Numbered from the stretch's first letter, positions 8,349-16,719 are shown. The stretch is 37,725 nucleotides of DNA from UBA5359 sp002410925 [NCBI: bacterium UBP13_UBA5359] (GCA_002410925.1 DHPR01000031.1:1-37725); one strand, 5' to 3'. The notes: generated by a model not told the origin, from the letters alone. Numbers and translations are program-made.

Positions 8349-8752
8349 AGCAGCCTATCTCCCTGGACTATCTTTTCACAATATAGAGATTGTTCCGGAT
8401 ACACATAAATGGCAACTAAGTTTAGTTTAGCATCAATCAGTAGCTTTACAAGGCGAGGATCTTGATATATTTGGGATAATATTGTCATATATCGAGATGC
8501 TTATCGAAAATACTCTTTAGGAGACTTCGGCGAGTGGGCAAAGCCACGCTTCTTTATCCGCATCCGAGGATAAAAGATCTAAGGTATCCGCAAGTTTGCC
8601 GGTCCCTGCGGATGTCATAAAGCCATCGTCTTAATTGACGATGAACTGCGCTGAATACGAAGAGAGGAACCTTTCCATTCTGCCGGTGCCGGCCTGAGTC
8701 CTGGCGTCGCTGGTGTAAAGCTCATTGCATCCTGATTTCAAGTGAGGGTCAC

Positions 8753-8787
8753 TTGTAAGACTAAATGCACTACCCCGTTTGTAAGAC
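8753..8787. repeat. Direct repeat TTGTAAGAC within the ppdK upstream region
   Basis: TTGTAAGAC occurs at 8753-8761 and again at 8779-8787, 26 nt apart start to start. Each copy is followed by a similar R-AAY-GCA segment. The first copy overlaps the 3' arm of the palindrome CAAGTGA-GGG-TCACTTG (8739-8755). Such repeats could be protein-binding sites. Confidence 0.4.
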
Positions 8788-8820
8788 CGAACGCAACCCT
8801 GGGGTGTGCATTTGCTTTTT
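8763..8820 (+). terminator. Terminator- or attenuator-like hairpin upstream of ppdK
   Basis: AAATGCAC and ACCCC (8763-8776, one bulged T) pair with GGGGT and GTGCATTT (8801-8813), giving 13 base pairs with a 24-nt loop. The stem is followed by GCTTTTT at 8814-8820. The large loop is less typical of intrinsic terminators. Confidence 0.4.
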
Positions 8821-8879
8821 CAAATCAGTTCAATTCCTCTGGGGCAATCGCGCATATAGCCAAGCTCTCATCTTTGCTG

Positions 8880-8885
8880 TATAAT
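8880..8885 (+). promoter_or_regulatory. Probable -10 element of the ppdK promoter
   Basis: A consensus TATAAT at 8880-8885, 72 bp before the ppdK ATG. No convincing -35 hexamer lies 16-18 nt upstream. Confidence 0.4.
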
Positions 8886-8957
8886 ACTTCACTGGACGTG
8901 TCTGTTAATAGACGGCGTTACGTCTTCTAACTTTTCTTTCAAGGGAGGAATTATAGG

Positions 8958-11618
8958 ATGGCAGATAAAAAACGCGTATATCTTTTTGAAGAAGGTAATG
9001 CGCAGATGAGAAGCCTCTTAGGCGGCAAGGGCGCCAATCTGGCTGAGATGACCAATATTGGGCTGCCGGTACCCCCGGGCTTTACGATCACAACCAAGAC
9101 CTGTAACGAATATACGGATCTTGGCCAAACTTTTCCTGCAGGCCTGATGGAGGAGATCCAGGAGGCTCTTAAAGCAGTGGAGAAGAAGACCGGCAAGATG
9201 TTGGGTAATCCGGAGAATCCACTGCTGGTATCGGTGCGTTCAGGTGCTGTTTTCTCCATGCCGGGTATGATGGATACTGTTCTGAACCTGGGTCTGAACA
9301 GTCAAACGGTGCTGGCCCTGGCCGGTTTGACCGGCAACGAGCGCTTTGCTTACGATGCCTATCGGCGTTTCATCATGATGTTCAGCGATGTGGTCATGGG
9401 TATAGGCCGTGAACATTTCGAAGAATTACTGGACGAAAAGAAAAAAGCCCTTGGCGCTAAATCGGATACCGATCTGGATGCTGTGGCACTGAAGGAGCTT
9501 GTAGCTGCCTACAAACATCTCTACAAGGTGGAGAAGGGCGAAGATTTTCCCGAGGATCCCATGGAACAGCTTCGTCTAGCCGTTAAAGCCGTCTTTGATT
9601 CCTGGAATAATCCTCGTGCCTTTACGTATCGCAATATCAATAAGATTCCGCATGATTTGGGAACCGCCGTTAATGTTCAAATGATGGTCTTTGGTAATAT
9701 GGGCGACGATTCCGGCACCGGCGTGGCCTTTACCCGCAATCCCTCCACCGGTGAGAACCTGCTTTACGGCGAATATTTGGTCAATGCTCAGGGTGAGGAT
9801 GTGGTGGCCGGCGTGCGTACACCGCAGCCTATCAGCAAGCTGAAGCAGGATATGCCGGAAGTTTTTAATGAGTTTGTACGTATATCTCTATTACTGGAGA
9901 AGCATTATCGCGATATGCAGGACCTGGAATTTACCATTGAGCGCGGCACGCTCTATATGCTGCAGTGCCGTAGCGGCAAGAGAACTGCTGCAGCTGCTGT
10001 TAAGATTGCCGTTGATATGGCCAATGATAACTTCATCAGCGCTGATGAAGCCGTGTTACGTGTTGAACCGGCGCAACTCGATCAGTTGTTGCATCGTCGC
10101 ATAGATCCCGCTGCTGCCATTATGCCTATAGCCAAGGGCTTGCCGGCATCTCCCGGTGCCGCCTCCGGCGAAGTGGTCTTCACCGCCGACAGGGCTGAAG
10201 AACTGGGCAAAGCAGGCAAGAAGGTTATCCTGGTTCGCATGGAGACCAATCCTGATGATATTCATGGCCTGGTAGCCGCTCAGGGTGTATTGACATCCCG
10301 CGGCGGCATGACCAGTCACGCGGCTGTTGTAGCTCGCGGTATGGGCAAACCCTGTGTGGCCGGTTGCGAGGCTATAAAGGTAGATGCCGATCATGGCCTC
10401 TTCAGCGTTGGAGATGTAAGCGTCAAAGAGGGCGAGATAATCACTATCGATGGCGCTACCGGTAACGTTATGGTCGGCTCTGTGCCCATGATAGAGCCCA
10501 CGCTTAGCGATGAATTCATGACCCTGCTTAAATGGGCAGATGAAAGGAGGCGTTTGCGTGTTCGCGCCAATGCCGATACTCCTGAAGATGCCTTGAAGGC
10601 CTTTGAGTTTGGCGCCGAGGGTGTCGGCCTCTGCCGGACAGAGCATATGTTCATGGCTCAGGACCGTTTGCCGGCTGTGCAGCAAATGATCCTGGCCGAA
10701 ACCGAGGCCGAAAGACGATTGGCTTTGGATAAGCTTCTGCCCATGCAGAAGAGCGATTTTGTCGGTATTTTCAAAGCTATGCAGGGGCAACCGGTTACTA
10801 TACGTCTTATCGATCCGCCTTTGCATGAGTTCCTGCCTCGTTATGAAGATTTGCTGGAGGAAGTGGTAACTCTCAAGATAAAGAAGCTCGGCTCCAAAGA
10901 GCTGGAGGAAAAAGAAGCCTTGCTGGTCAAGGTGGAGGCCCTGCGTGAATTCAATCCTATGCTCGGTTTGCGCGGCTGTCGTCTCGGTATCCTCTTCCCT
11001 GAGATAGTGGAGATGCAGGTCCAGGCTATCTTTGGTGCGGCTGTGGAATTGGCCAAAGATGGCTTTGTTGTCAGGCCTGAGGTTATGATTCCGCTGGTAG
11101 GACATGTCAATGAGATCAAGCGTGTACGCGAGCAACTGGAGAGCGTGGCCAGAGATGTTATGGATAAGGCAGGGGTTTCCATCGATTACTCCTTCGGCAC
11201 TATGATAGAGATTCCGCGTGCCGCTCTGACGGCTGATCAGATAGCCGAGTATGCCGAGTTCTTCTCCTTTGGCACCAATGATTTGACGCAAACTACCTTC
11301 GGTTACAGTCGTGATGATGCCGAGGGCAAGTTCCTGTTCTATTATATGGATCAGAAGATTCTCAATGACAATCCTTTCGAAGTTCTGGATCAGCAGGGTG
11401 TCGGCAAATTGATGAAGCTGGCTGTCGAGGCCGGTCGCAAGGTTCGCCCCAATATCAAATTAGGTATCTGTGGAGAGCACGGCGGCGAGCCCAGCTCCGT
11501 AAAATTCTGCCATGAAATCGGGCTTAATTATGTGAGCTGTTCCCCATACCGGGTGCCTATCGCCAGATTGGCCGCAGCTCAGGCTAATATAAGCATGGAC
11601 GTAGTCAAAGACAAGTAA
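8958..11618 (+). CDS. ppdK: Pyruvate, phosphate dikinase
   Basis: An 886-residue full-length PPDK interconverting pyruvate, ATP and phosphate with PEP, AMP and pyrophosphate in the cytoplasm. The N-terminal ATP-grasp domain begins YLFEEGNAQMRSLLGGKGAN and includes VSVRSGAVFSMPGMMDTVLN. The central phosphohistidine domain has GGMTSHAAVVARGMGKPC, with H454 as catalytic histidine. The C-terminal TIM barrel carries GLCRTEHMF and GICGEHGGEPSSV, with C838 as the acid/base cysteine. Ribosome-binding site GGAGG lies 9 nt before the ATG. It is monocistronic: a candidate promoter lies upstream and a strong terminator follows. With eno and pyk nearby it allows flux in both directions between PEP and pyruvate. 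Confidence 0.97.
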   Translation: MADKKRVYLFEEGNAQMRSLLGGKGANLAEMTNIGLPVPPGFTITTKTCNEYTDLGQTFPAGLMEEIQEALKAVEKKTGKMLGNPENPLLVSVRSGAVFSMPGMMDTVLNLGLNSQTVLALAGLTGNERFAYDAYRRFIMMFSDVVMGIGREHFEELLDEKKKALGAKSDTDLDAVALKELVAAYKHLYKVEKGEDFPEDPMEQLRLAVKAVFDSWNNPRAFTYRNINKIPHDLGTAVNVQMMVFGNMGDDSGTGVAFTRNPSTGENLLYGEYLVNAQGEDVVAGVRTPQPISKLKQDMPEVFNEFVRISLLLEKHYRDMQDLEFTIERGTLYMLQCRSGKRTAAAAVKIAVDMANDNFISADEAVLRVEPAQLDQLLHRRIDPAAAIMPIAKGLPASPGAASGEVVFTADRAEELGKAGKKVILVRMETNPDDIHGLVAAQGVLTSRGGMTSHAAVVARGMGKPCVAGCEAIKVDADHGLFSVGDVSVKEGEIITIDGATGNVMVGSVPMIEPTLSDEFMTLLKWADERRRLRVRANADTPEDALKAFEFGAEGVGLCRTEHMFMAQDRLPAVQQMILAETEAERRLALDKLLPMQKSDFVGIFKAMQGQPVTIRLIDPPLHEFLPRYEDLLEEVVTLKIKKLGSKELEEKEALLVKVEALREFNPMLGLRGCRLGILFPEIVEMQVQAIFGAAVELAKDGFVVRPEVMIPLVGHVNEIKRVREQLESVARDVMDKAGVSIDYSFGTMIEIPRAALTADQIAEYAEFFSFGTNDLTQTTFGYSRDDAEGKFLFYYMDQKILNDNPFEVLDQQGVGKLMKLAVEAGRKVRPNIKLGICGEHGGEPSSVKFCHEIGLNYVSCSPYRVPIARLAAAQANISMDVVKDK

Positions 11619-11636
11619 GAGAATTGTCTTCAGGTT

Positions 11637-11672
11637 AAAAAGAGGGAGGGGCAAGAGCCCCTCCCTCTTTTT
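11637..11672. terminator. Strong bidirectional intrinsic terminator
   Basis: A perfect 16-bp stem: 11637-11652 (A5 then GAGGGAGGGGC) pairs with 11657-11672 (GCCCCTCCCTC then T5) around an AAGA loop. Because the stem starts with A5 and ends with T5, it can stop ppdK transcription and also the converging minus-strand sigma operon. Confidence 0.92.
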
Positions 11673-11701
11673 AAAAAGGGTAAATGATGTTGCCGTAGCT
11701 T

Positions 11702-12454
11702 CTAAGATGCAGTTTTAATTTTTTCTTCCAGTAACGTAAGGATCTGTTCCAGGCGCTTGGAGCGTTCAAAGAGAATGCCCGGTCGCCTTATCGCTTTTGG
11801 AAAAGGATATTTATTACCGTTACCCGGTTCGGCTGGAGGAAGAGTGCATTCACCCTTTCCGGCGCCTTTGCAGCTTTCCTGACGGGCCATTTTCTGCCTG
11901 TATTCCTTTACTTTCCGGCGCAGGTTCTCTTTGGCCTCATCGGAAAGCGCTTCATTATATAACAATGGAGCATACAAAATACGTTTAGCTATAATTAATT
12001 GCCTTTCGGATAATATATCGCCGATCTCTCGCTCCCAGCCGATTTGTTCATCATTAAAGCGGCTTGATGCTTCCTTTGCTTCACGATATAACCTTTGGCG
12101 CGCCTCTTCCGTGCTTTGCTCTGTCTCCGCCAACCTGTGTTCCCGGGCAAATATATCCTTTATCTCTTTTTCAAAACCTTTGCAGGACAGGAGCATCTTT
12201 CTAAGCGGCGGCAAGAACTTCTCTATCTGGCCATTATCCAATTCCATGGCATCGATCTGCCGGAGAAGAATAACTTCCTGAACAACCTCTCCCAGCAAGC
12301 CTGAAGCGGTCGCTGTATGGTTGTTTTTATCTTTAATCTGCCTCTCTTCCTTTGATGCTTCCATAACGGAATGGTCGGCATAGCTGATGCCTGTTGCCGG
12401 AAGTAAGAGCAGCAAGGTCAGAGTCAAGGCCGGTAGAAGCCTTATACAGCGCAT
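11702..12454 (-). CDS. Secreted helical/coiled-coil protein of the sigma-factor operon, unknown function
   Basis: A 250-residue protein with an N-terminal signal peptide (MRCIRLLPALTLTLLLLLPA, cleavage probably after SYA). The rest is almost all charged helix: LLGEVVQEVILLRQIDAMEL, a long EKEIKDIFAREHR...TEEARQRLYREAKEASSRF region, and a C-terminal LEQILTLLEEKIK. Short proline- and glycine-containing linkers (TLPPAEPGNGNKYPFP) lie near 205-220. The layout recalls periplasmic helical stress proteins such as CpxP/Spy, but I see no LTxxQ motif, so this is only a structural analogy. It lies 21 bp downstream of the anti-sigma factor gene and is surely in the same operon. A role as a periplasmic sensor is possible. 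Confidence 0.6.
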   Translation of the reverse strand: MRCIRLLPALTLTLLLLLPATGISYADHSVMEASKEERQIKDKNNHTATASGLLGEVVQEVILLRQIDAMELDNGQIEKFLPPLRKMLLSCKGFEKEIKDIFAREHRLAETEQSTEEARQRLYREAKEASSRFNDEQIGWEREIGDILSERQLIIAKRILYAPLLYNEALSDEAKENLRRKVKEYRQKMARQESCKGAGKGECTLPPAEPGNGNKYPFPKAIRRPGILFERSKRLEQILTLLEEKIKTAS

Positions 12455-12475
12455 AATTTGGATATCCCCTTATCA

Positions 12476-13408
12476 TTAATCTATGGTGTAGGAGACCATG
12501 CTGGCAATAGCTGCGTCAGCATATATCTGAACAGCACTAGCCAATTCTCCTTCTTTTTCTTGAATCTTTCCCAAATCAACCATTAGCTGTGGATCTCCGG
12601 TTTTAGCGATACCTTCGCTATATGTATCGCAGGCATCACTCTTCATTTCCAGGCTCTTATAAGCCATGGCTAGGTTGTGATAAGCTACGGGATCATCCGG
12701 GTTCAGATCCACGGCACGATGGTAATGAGCTATAGCTTTAGCATAATCTCCCTTTTGCCAGTAAGCTTCGGCAGCTTTATATCGTAATTCAGCCGCTCCA
12801 GGGTCAGAGGCGATTTCTTCTTCTAATATAAGATCATTTTCTTCTTGCATCCTGGCAGAAAAAGCGGCTGTCTGCTCGGCTTTTGTATCTGCAGCCCTGT
12901 GCAGAACAGAACGATTGCTATCTATACGGGTAACCTTAGTTCTCGGCATATCAATCTTATCGGCGGCTATATTTCTCCGGCTGATTTTATCTGTATTTAT
13001 TTTATTCGTTTCCGGAGCGTTATGCGATATAGCCACAGGTGCTTGCTGCAAGCTGTTATGCGATAGAAAGCCTCGATTTCCGGCTAGCCAGGCAGAAGCG
13101 GCCACCGCCGTAATGGCTGCCGCTGCCGCCAGACGGCGCATGTATTTGCGCAAGGTAATGACGTTTTTCCCTGAGCTGCCAGGCTCTTCATTCAGAGAGC
13201 GCATAATCGAAGCATACAACCCGGGAGAAGGGGATACTTTGCGGCGGAGTTCCTGGCGCAGCAAACGATGCAGCCTTTCCATAGCAGCCATATCGGCGGC
13301 ACAGAAGGGGCAGATTTGCAAATGTTCCATGAGGGCGGCCTTATCATCGGAATGCAGGCGGCTTTCAAGCAATTCATCTATCAGTATTATGGCATCAGCA
13401 CACTTCAA
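12476..13408 (-). CDS. Membrane anti-sigma factor with zinc finger and C-terminal TPR domain
   Basis: This 310-residue protein starts with a ZAS zinc-finger domain: H29-x3-C33-x2-C36 in MEHLQICPFC, the signature of anti-sigma factors that bind ECF sigma factors. One transmembrane helix follows (about 90-110, RLAAAAAITAVAASAWLAG). The extracytoplasmic part has a Ser/Asn-rich linker (about 110-190) and three TPR-like repeats (about 205-305; AELRYKAAEAYWQKGDYAKA, then AYHNLAMAYKSLEMKSDA). Its start overlaps the end of the sigma gene by 14 bp, implying translational coupling. The TPR part probably senses an envelope partner, perhaps the secreted helical protein encoded next. Fusion of a ZAS domain to a TPR sensor is less common than the simple form. 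Confidence 0.85.
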   Translation of the reverse strand: MKCADAIILIDELLESRLHSDDKAALMEHLQICPFCAADMAAMERLHRLLRQELRRKVSPSPGLYASIMRSLNEEPGSSGKNVITLRKYMRRLAAAAAITAVAASAWLAGNRGFLSHNSLQQAPVAISHNAPETNKINTDKISRRNIAADKIDMPRTKVTRIDSNRSVLHRAADTKAEQTAAFSARMQEENDLILEEEIASDPGAAELRYKAAEAYWQKGDYAKAIAHYHRAVDLNPDDPVAYHNLAMAYKSLEMKSDACDTYSEGIAKTGDPQLMVDLGKIQEKEGELASAVQIYADAAIASMVSYTID

Positions 13409-13967
13409 TGCTCAACACTCCCTCATCCGATAGGTTTAATTTGTCTTTCAGCATCAGTCTGGCACGGCGCAGATGCGTCTTGACGGTGCCCAGCGGCATA
13501 TCCAGCGCCAGAGCTATATCTTCGTAAGTCATGTCCTCGATATATCGCAGCAGGATGGCCACCCTATATTTTTCCGGCAAAGAGGCTATGGCCTGTTGTA
13601 TGATATCGGCGGCTTCACTTTGCTCGTATTTCTCATGTGGAGACGGCTCGCCCCCATCGCCGGCCAATCTTTCCAGGTCTTCAGCGGATACGGCATGCAC
13701 TCTTTGGCGACGCAAGTAATCTATGCAGGCATGCGAGACTATGCGGCAGACCCAGGTAGAGAACTTGAATTCCGTCTTATATGTGTGGAGGGAACGATAA
13801 GCACGTAAAAACGCCTCCTGTGCCATATCAGCGGCCTCCTCCCTGGATCCGACCATACGGTAAGCAAGATTGAAGACCATGGTTTCATGTTTTATTACCA
13901 GCTGGCCAAAGGCCTCTTTATCTCCCTGCAGAGTGCGCTCTACCAGGGAGAGGTCCTCATTTATCAA
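13395..13967 (-). CDS. ECF-type RNA polymerase sigma factor
   Basis: A 190-residue sigma-70 family protein of the extracytoplasmic function group. Region 2 covers about 10-80 (FGQLVIKHETMVFNLAYRMV, EEAADMAQEAFLRAYRSL, FSTWVCRIVSHACIDYLRR). Region 4 covers about 125-180 (LPEKYRVAILLRYIEDMTY, IALALDMPLGTVKTHLRRAR). Regions 1.1 and 3 are absent, as expected. The start is TTG at 13967, supported by AGGTG seven bases upstream; no in-frame ATG fits better. It heads an operon with an overlapping anti-sigma gene and a secreted helical protein. Divergent to it lies a large beta-barrel protein gene, a possible regulon member. Confidence 0.93.
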   Translation of the reverse strand: MINEDLSLVERTLQGDKEAFGQLVIKHETMVFNLAYRMVGSREEAADMAQEAFLRAYRSLHTYKTEFKFSTWVCRIVSHACIDYLRRQRVHAVSAEDLERLAGDGGEPSPHEKYEQSEAADIIQQAIASLPEKYRVAILLRYIEDMTYEDIALALDMPLGTVKTHLRRARLMLKDKLNLSDEGVLSIEVC

Positions 13968-14051
13968 GGGTTACACCTCTATAGCCGGGCACCTTCCAAC
14001 AATACATACGTTGAAAGCGGCAAAATGTTTCGTGTGAAGAGTCTTGGATAC

Positions 14052-14057
14052 ATTATA
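14052..14057 (-). promoter_or_regulatory. Possible -10 element for the sigma-factor operon
   Basis: On the minus strand TATAAT lies at 14057-14052, about 85 bp before the TTG start. No good -35 is seen at 16-18 nt. No clear ECF-type GGAAC/CGTC pair was recognised, so autoregulation is unproven. Confidence 0.3.
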
Positions 14058-14141
14058 TCATTTCAAAACTTTTCAGCCATCACCGGGGAAACGCTTGTTA
14101 TATTTGGCTATAAAGGCGCGAAGAGACTCGACCGGAAGCAG

Positions 14142-14178
14142 ATATCCAACACCTGATACCAAGTGTTAGTGTGGATAT
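14142..14178. repeat. Inverted repeat between the sigma operon and the beta-barrel gene
   Basis: ATATCC-A-ACAC (from 14142) pairs with GTGT-GGATAT (14169-14178), a 10-bp stem with one bulge and a loop of about 16 nt. There is no T-run on either side, so it looks more like an operator or RNA hairpin than a terminator. The rest of the 404-bp gap (13968-14371) shows short A- and T-tracts at about 14303-14350 and no gene. Confidence 0.4.
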
Positions 14179-14371
14179 TAGGCTGATACAATGGCATGTT
14201 GCCTTCTTTAAGGACAGCTTCAGGAGCTATAGTAAAACCAGCAGGGAGCTATGCGGGCTTGCCCTAGGGGTACTCGAATAACATACCGGGCGAATATGTC
14301 CGAATTTTTTAAAAAAGACAGGAATTTTCAAAAATTTGTGGAATATTTAAAAGAAGAGAAGGAGGTTAGCT

Positions 14372-16588
14372 GTGTCTGTGCGCCGGATATATAGGTTGAG
14401 TATAGCTCTTTGCTGCTTGTTTATGGCAATCTCTCCGGCTATAGCGGAAAACGCTCTTTCCGTTGCTGCTGAAGCAGGCCGTGCTATACCTGCGCTTCCG
14501 GTAGTAGAGAGAGCCTCCCTGGCTGCTATTGTTCTAGGCGACAGGGCAATTATAAAAGATAGCGACGAAGGATCTCCTTTTGTTCCGAGAATGAATGCCG
14601 GTGCACACAATCGGCTTGATAACGGCAGACAAGCCATATCGGGAGCAAAGGAGACTGCTCTTAACAGAGCGCAGCCGGCCGCCCCTGCTCTTGCTCCGGC
14701 CACTTCTCAGGTATCGCAGGCAACGTCTCGCAATGTACGGAATACAAACTTCTCTTTTAACAGAAGAGCAACCTCGGGCTCTCCGGTAGATTTTACTTCC
14801 GTTCTGAACACAGGTTTGAGGGTCAGGGGCAAGGCTGCAAGCCGACCTGGTGATATTGATAATTTCGGAACCACCGGAAATATAACTTTTGAAACCGTGC
14901 CTGAAGCGATCTCCAGACATGGCGTAGGCTTTTCCGGTACTTTTGCTCGGCAGGTAAACGGCGGCAATCTGAGTGAGGCATTATCCGTAAAGCTCAATGC
15001 CTCGCCGACAGGGGCATTGAAGCTCAACAGCGAGTTTTCTTCCAAAGGTGCTAACGGGCATTACGACGAATCAACTGCCAGCATAGGTTTTGAGACATCG
15101 CAGGCATGGAAGAAGCGCGGCCGCTTCGGCCTGGCCGGTGGTTTCTCTCATCACGAGAAGGGTGCGTCATCAGTGAGCACTGCCAAGCTGTGTTTTGATG
15201 CCAATCCCATCAAGGGTTTCATCCTGAAAGGTGATTTTCAAAACCGGGCCGGCTCCGTAGAGGAGCGCACCTCCAGAATAGGATTTGAAACGGCACCGGA
15301 GATACGTAAGCTTGCCAACTTCTATTTCTCTGGTAATTTTGCCCGTCAGGAGAATGCTCAAATACAGAACGGAAAGATGAACCTCAAGATGGAGTTCTCT
15401 CCTTTAAAGGTTATGTCCTTTAAAGGGGAAATTAATGAAGAACAGAGTAACACAGGCATCAGCAAGCGGGAGTCCAAACTGGCTGCTACCACTTCAATGT
15501 TGAAATATTTGAATCTTTCAGGTAATTGCCGGATGCTGGAACAGAGCAGCGGTGTAGACGAACGTCTGATCAATATCGATTTTAAATCCAATAATAAGCT
15601 GGTCAACTGGAAAGGCTTAGCGATATCCGGCAAGTATACGGCCAAAGAACAGGGAAGCAATGAAAATAGGATGCTCAATCTTCAAGCATCATTGAAGCCG
15701 CTTAAGCGTATGATCCTGGCTGCCGGGATAGTATCGGGCGAGACGGCGGGAAATCCGGAAGAGACACGCACGCTGAAGCTGGGTTACAGCCTGCCTCATC
15801 TGGGGCATTTTCAAGCTGATGCCGTTATGGCGAATAGATATACGGGAGATACTGCTAACGGTTCGTTGCGTTTCAATACGACTCCCTGGCAAAATACAAA
15901 GGTGAATCTACAATATACGGTCAAGCCGTATCTTTTGGGAAGCGATCCGCTGACAACCGCTGCTATGGATTTCAGCACGGGACTTTCCAAAAAATTCTCC
16001 TTATATGGCGCTCTTAAGAAGGATGAAATAGCTCACGGCAGCTTTATGAAGGAGAGCCTTTTGGGGGTCAAGGCCATTCTGAGTTCGCGTTTCAATCTTG
16101 CCGGCGATTATCGTCTTCAGGATATCGATGGCAGCAATCAGACGATTATCCGGGGAGTGCATATACAGGATAGTATGCACAAGCGTGTGACTCTGCTCTT
16201 TGGATTGGAACAGGCCATACGCACTGAATCCACTGCAATAGGTAGTTATGTAGGCCTTACTTCCAATCCCTTCGGAAAGGTTAATCTTAGTTATAAGCAC
16301 CGTCTGAATACCGGCAACGGTACGCTGGCCAACCTGCCGAAGGAGGAGTTCAAGGTAAGCGCGCCAATGGCTAAAACCTCTAATAAAAACCTGGAGATAA
16401 ACGGAAATATATATTATGTTGATCAGGAAATCAGCTCTAATAACAAGCTAAAAGCGAATTTAAATCTCTCTTATCGCCCAATGGAGAAATTGAATCTGAT
16501 TGCTTCCTACAAGGCCGATGTAATAGCCGGAGAGATAAGGACGGCTCCGGAGCTGGTATGGGAAGCCACTTATGGAACAGAGTTTTAG
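14372..16588 (+). CDS. Predicted outer-membrane beta-barrel protein with internal repeats
   Basis: A 738-residue protein not matching a family I recognise. It has a signal peptide (IYRLSIALCCLFMAISPAIA), an Ala/Pro/Gln-rich linker (about 28-125), then about 600 residues of alternating hydrophobic/polar strands. A repeat with IGFET or ITFET recurs near residues 171, 235 and 302, roughly every 66 residues. Each copy is followed by a GxSGxFAxxE-like strand and an LxLxxxFxP-like strand. The protein ends in YGTEF, a terminal aromatic typical of the BAM recognition signal of outer-membrane barrels. GAAGGAGG precedes the GTG start. It is divergent to the sigma operon and followed by a terminator, hence monocistronic. 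A porin or large channel role is inferred only. Confidence 0.7.
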   Translation: MSVRRIYRLSIALCCLFMAISPAIAENALSVAAEAGRAIPALPVVERASLAAIVLGDRAIIKDSDEGSPFVPRMNAGAHNRLDNGRQAISGAKETALNRAQPAAPALAPATSQVSQATSRNVRNTNFSFNRRATSGSPVDFTSVLNTGLRVRGKAASRPGDIDNFGTTGNITFETVPEAISRHGVGFSGTFARQVNGGNLSEALSVKLNASPTGALKLNSEFSSKGANGHYDESTASIGFETSQAWKKRGRFGLAGGFSHHEKGASSVSTAKLCFDANPIKGFILKGDFQNRAGSVEERTSRIGFETAPEIRKLANFYFSGNFARQENAQIQNGKMNLKMEFSPLKVMSFKGEINEEQSNTGISKRESKLAATTSMLKYLNLSGNCRMLEQSSGVDERLINIDFKSNNKLVNWKGLAISGKYTAKEQGSNENRMLNLQASLKPLKRMILAAGIVSGETAGNPEETRTLKLGYSLPHLGHFQADAVMANRYTGDTANGSLRFNTTPWQNTKVNLQYTVKPYLLGSDPLTTAAMDFSTGLSKKFSLYGALKKDEIAHGSFMKESLLGVKAILSSRFNLAGDYRLQDIDGSNQTIIRGVHIQDSMHKRVTLLFGLEQAIRTESTAIGSYVGLTSNPFGKVNLSYKHRLNTGNGTLANLPKEEFKVSAPMAKTSNKNLEINGNIYYVDQEISSNNKLKANLNLSYRPMEKLNLIASYKADVIAGEIRTAPELVWEATYGTEF

Positions 16589-16612
16589 AGTATCAGCAAT
16601 TAAAGCAGCGTC

Positions 16613-16642
16613 AAAAAAGGCAATGGAGAGATTGCCTTTTTT
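16613..16642. terminator. Intrinsic terminator after the beta-barrel gene
   Basis: AAAAAAGGCAAT (16613-16624) pairs perfectly with ATTGCCTTTTTT (16631-16642) around a GGAGAG loop. This gives a 6-bp GC-containing stem extended by an A6/T6 tract. Confidence 0.9.
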
Positions 16643-16713
16643 AATGTACATTTAGATCCGTAATACTATGCCGACAGATAACACTGCAGGATTTTAGATA
16701 ATTTTTATAATTG

Positions 16714-16719
16714 TATAAT
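16714..16719 (+). promoter_or_regulatory. Probable -10 element of the sugar-binding lipoprotein gene
   Basis: TATAAT at 16714-16719 in an AT-rich stretch. The -35 region (ATTTTA at 16691-16696, 17-nt spacer) is weak. Confidence 0.35.

Larger units (their letters stand above)
8500..8820 (+). ncRNA. Candidate structured RNA or long leader (hairpin-rich intergenic region)
   Basis: The 609-bp gap between the URO-D-like gene and ppdK holds no recognisable gene but many hairpins. GTGG/CCAC sits at 8536-8549. TTTATCC/GGATAAA and TATCCGCA/TGCGGATG lie between about 8550 and 8625. CATCGTC-TTAATT-GACGATG lies at about 8625-8645. CAAGTGA-GGG-TCACTTG spans 8739-8755. A stem AAATGCAC-(t)-ACCCC with GGGGT-GTGCATTT lies at 8763-8813, followed by GCTTTTT. 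A TTGATA/TCATAT promoter-like pair lies near 8460-8500. The order promoter-like, stems, terminator-like on the plus strand suggests a discrete RNA of about 300 nt, but no known family was recognised. Confidence 0.35.

Noticed and set aside
7701-8408. 235-residue plus-strand open frame opposite the URO-D-like gene
   Set aside because: The minus-strand gene has clear family motifs; the plus frame has none.
8520-8625. Possible c-di-GMP-I (GEMM) riboswitch: GGGCAAAGCCACG, then CTAAGG and GCCGG on the plus strand
   Set aside because: Only scattered consensus pieces are present. The first GGGCAAACC strand and the GNRA-type tetraloop stem are missing, and an extra stem interrupts the core. An Infernal hit to GEMM would reverse this.
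10056-11291. 411-residue minus-strand open frame
   Set aside because: It lies wholly inside ppdK on the opposite strand and has no domain features; it is a codon-bias shadow.
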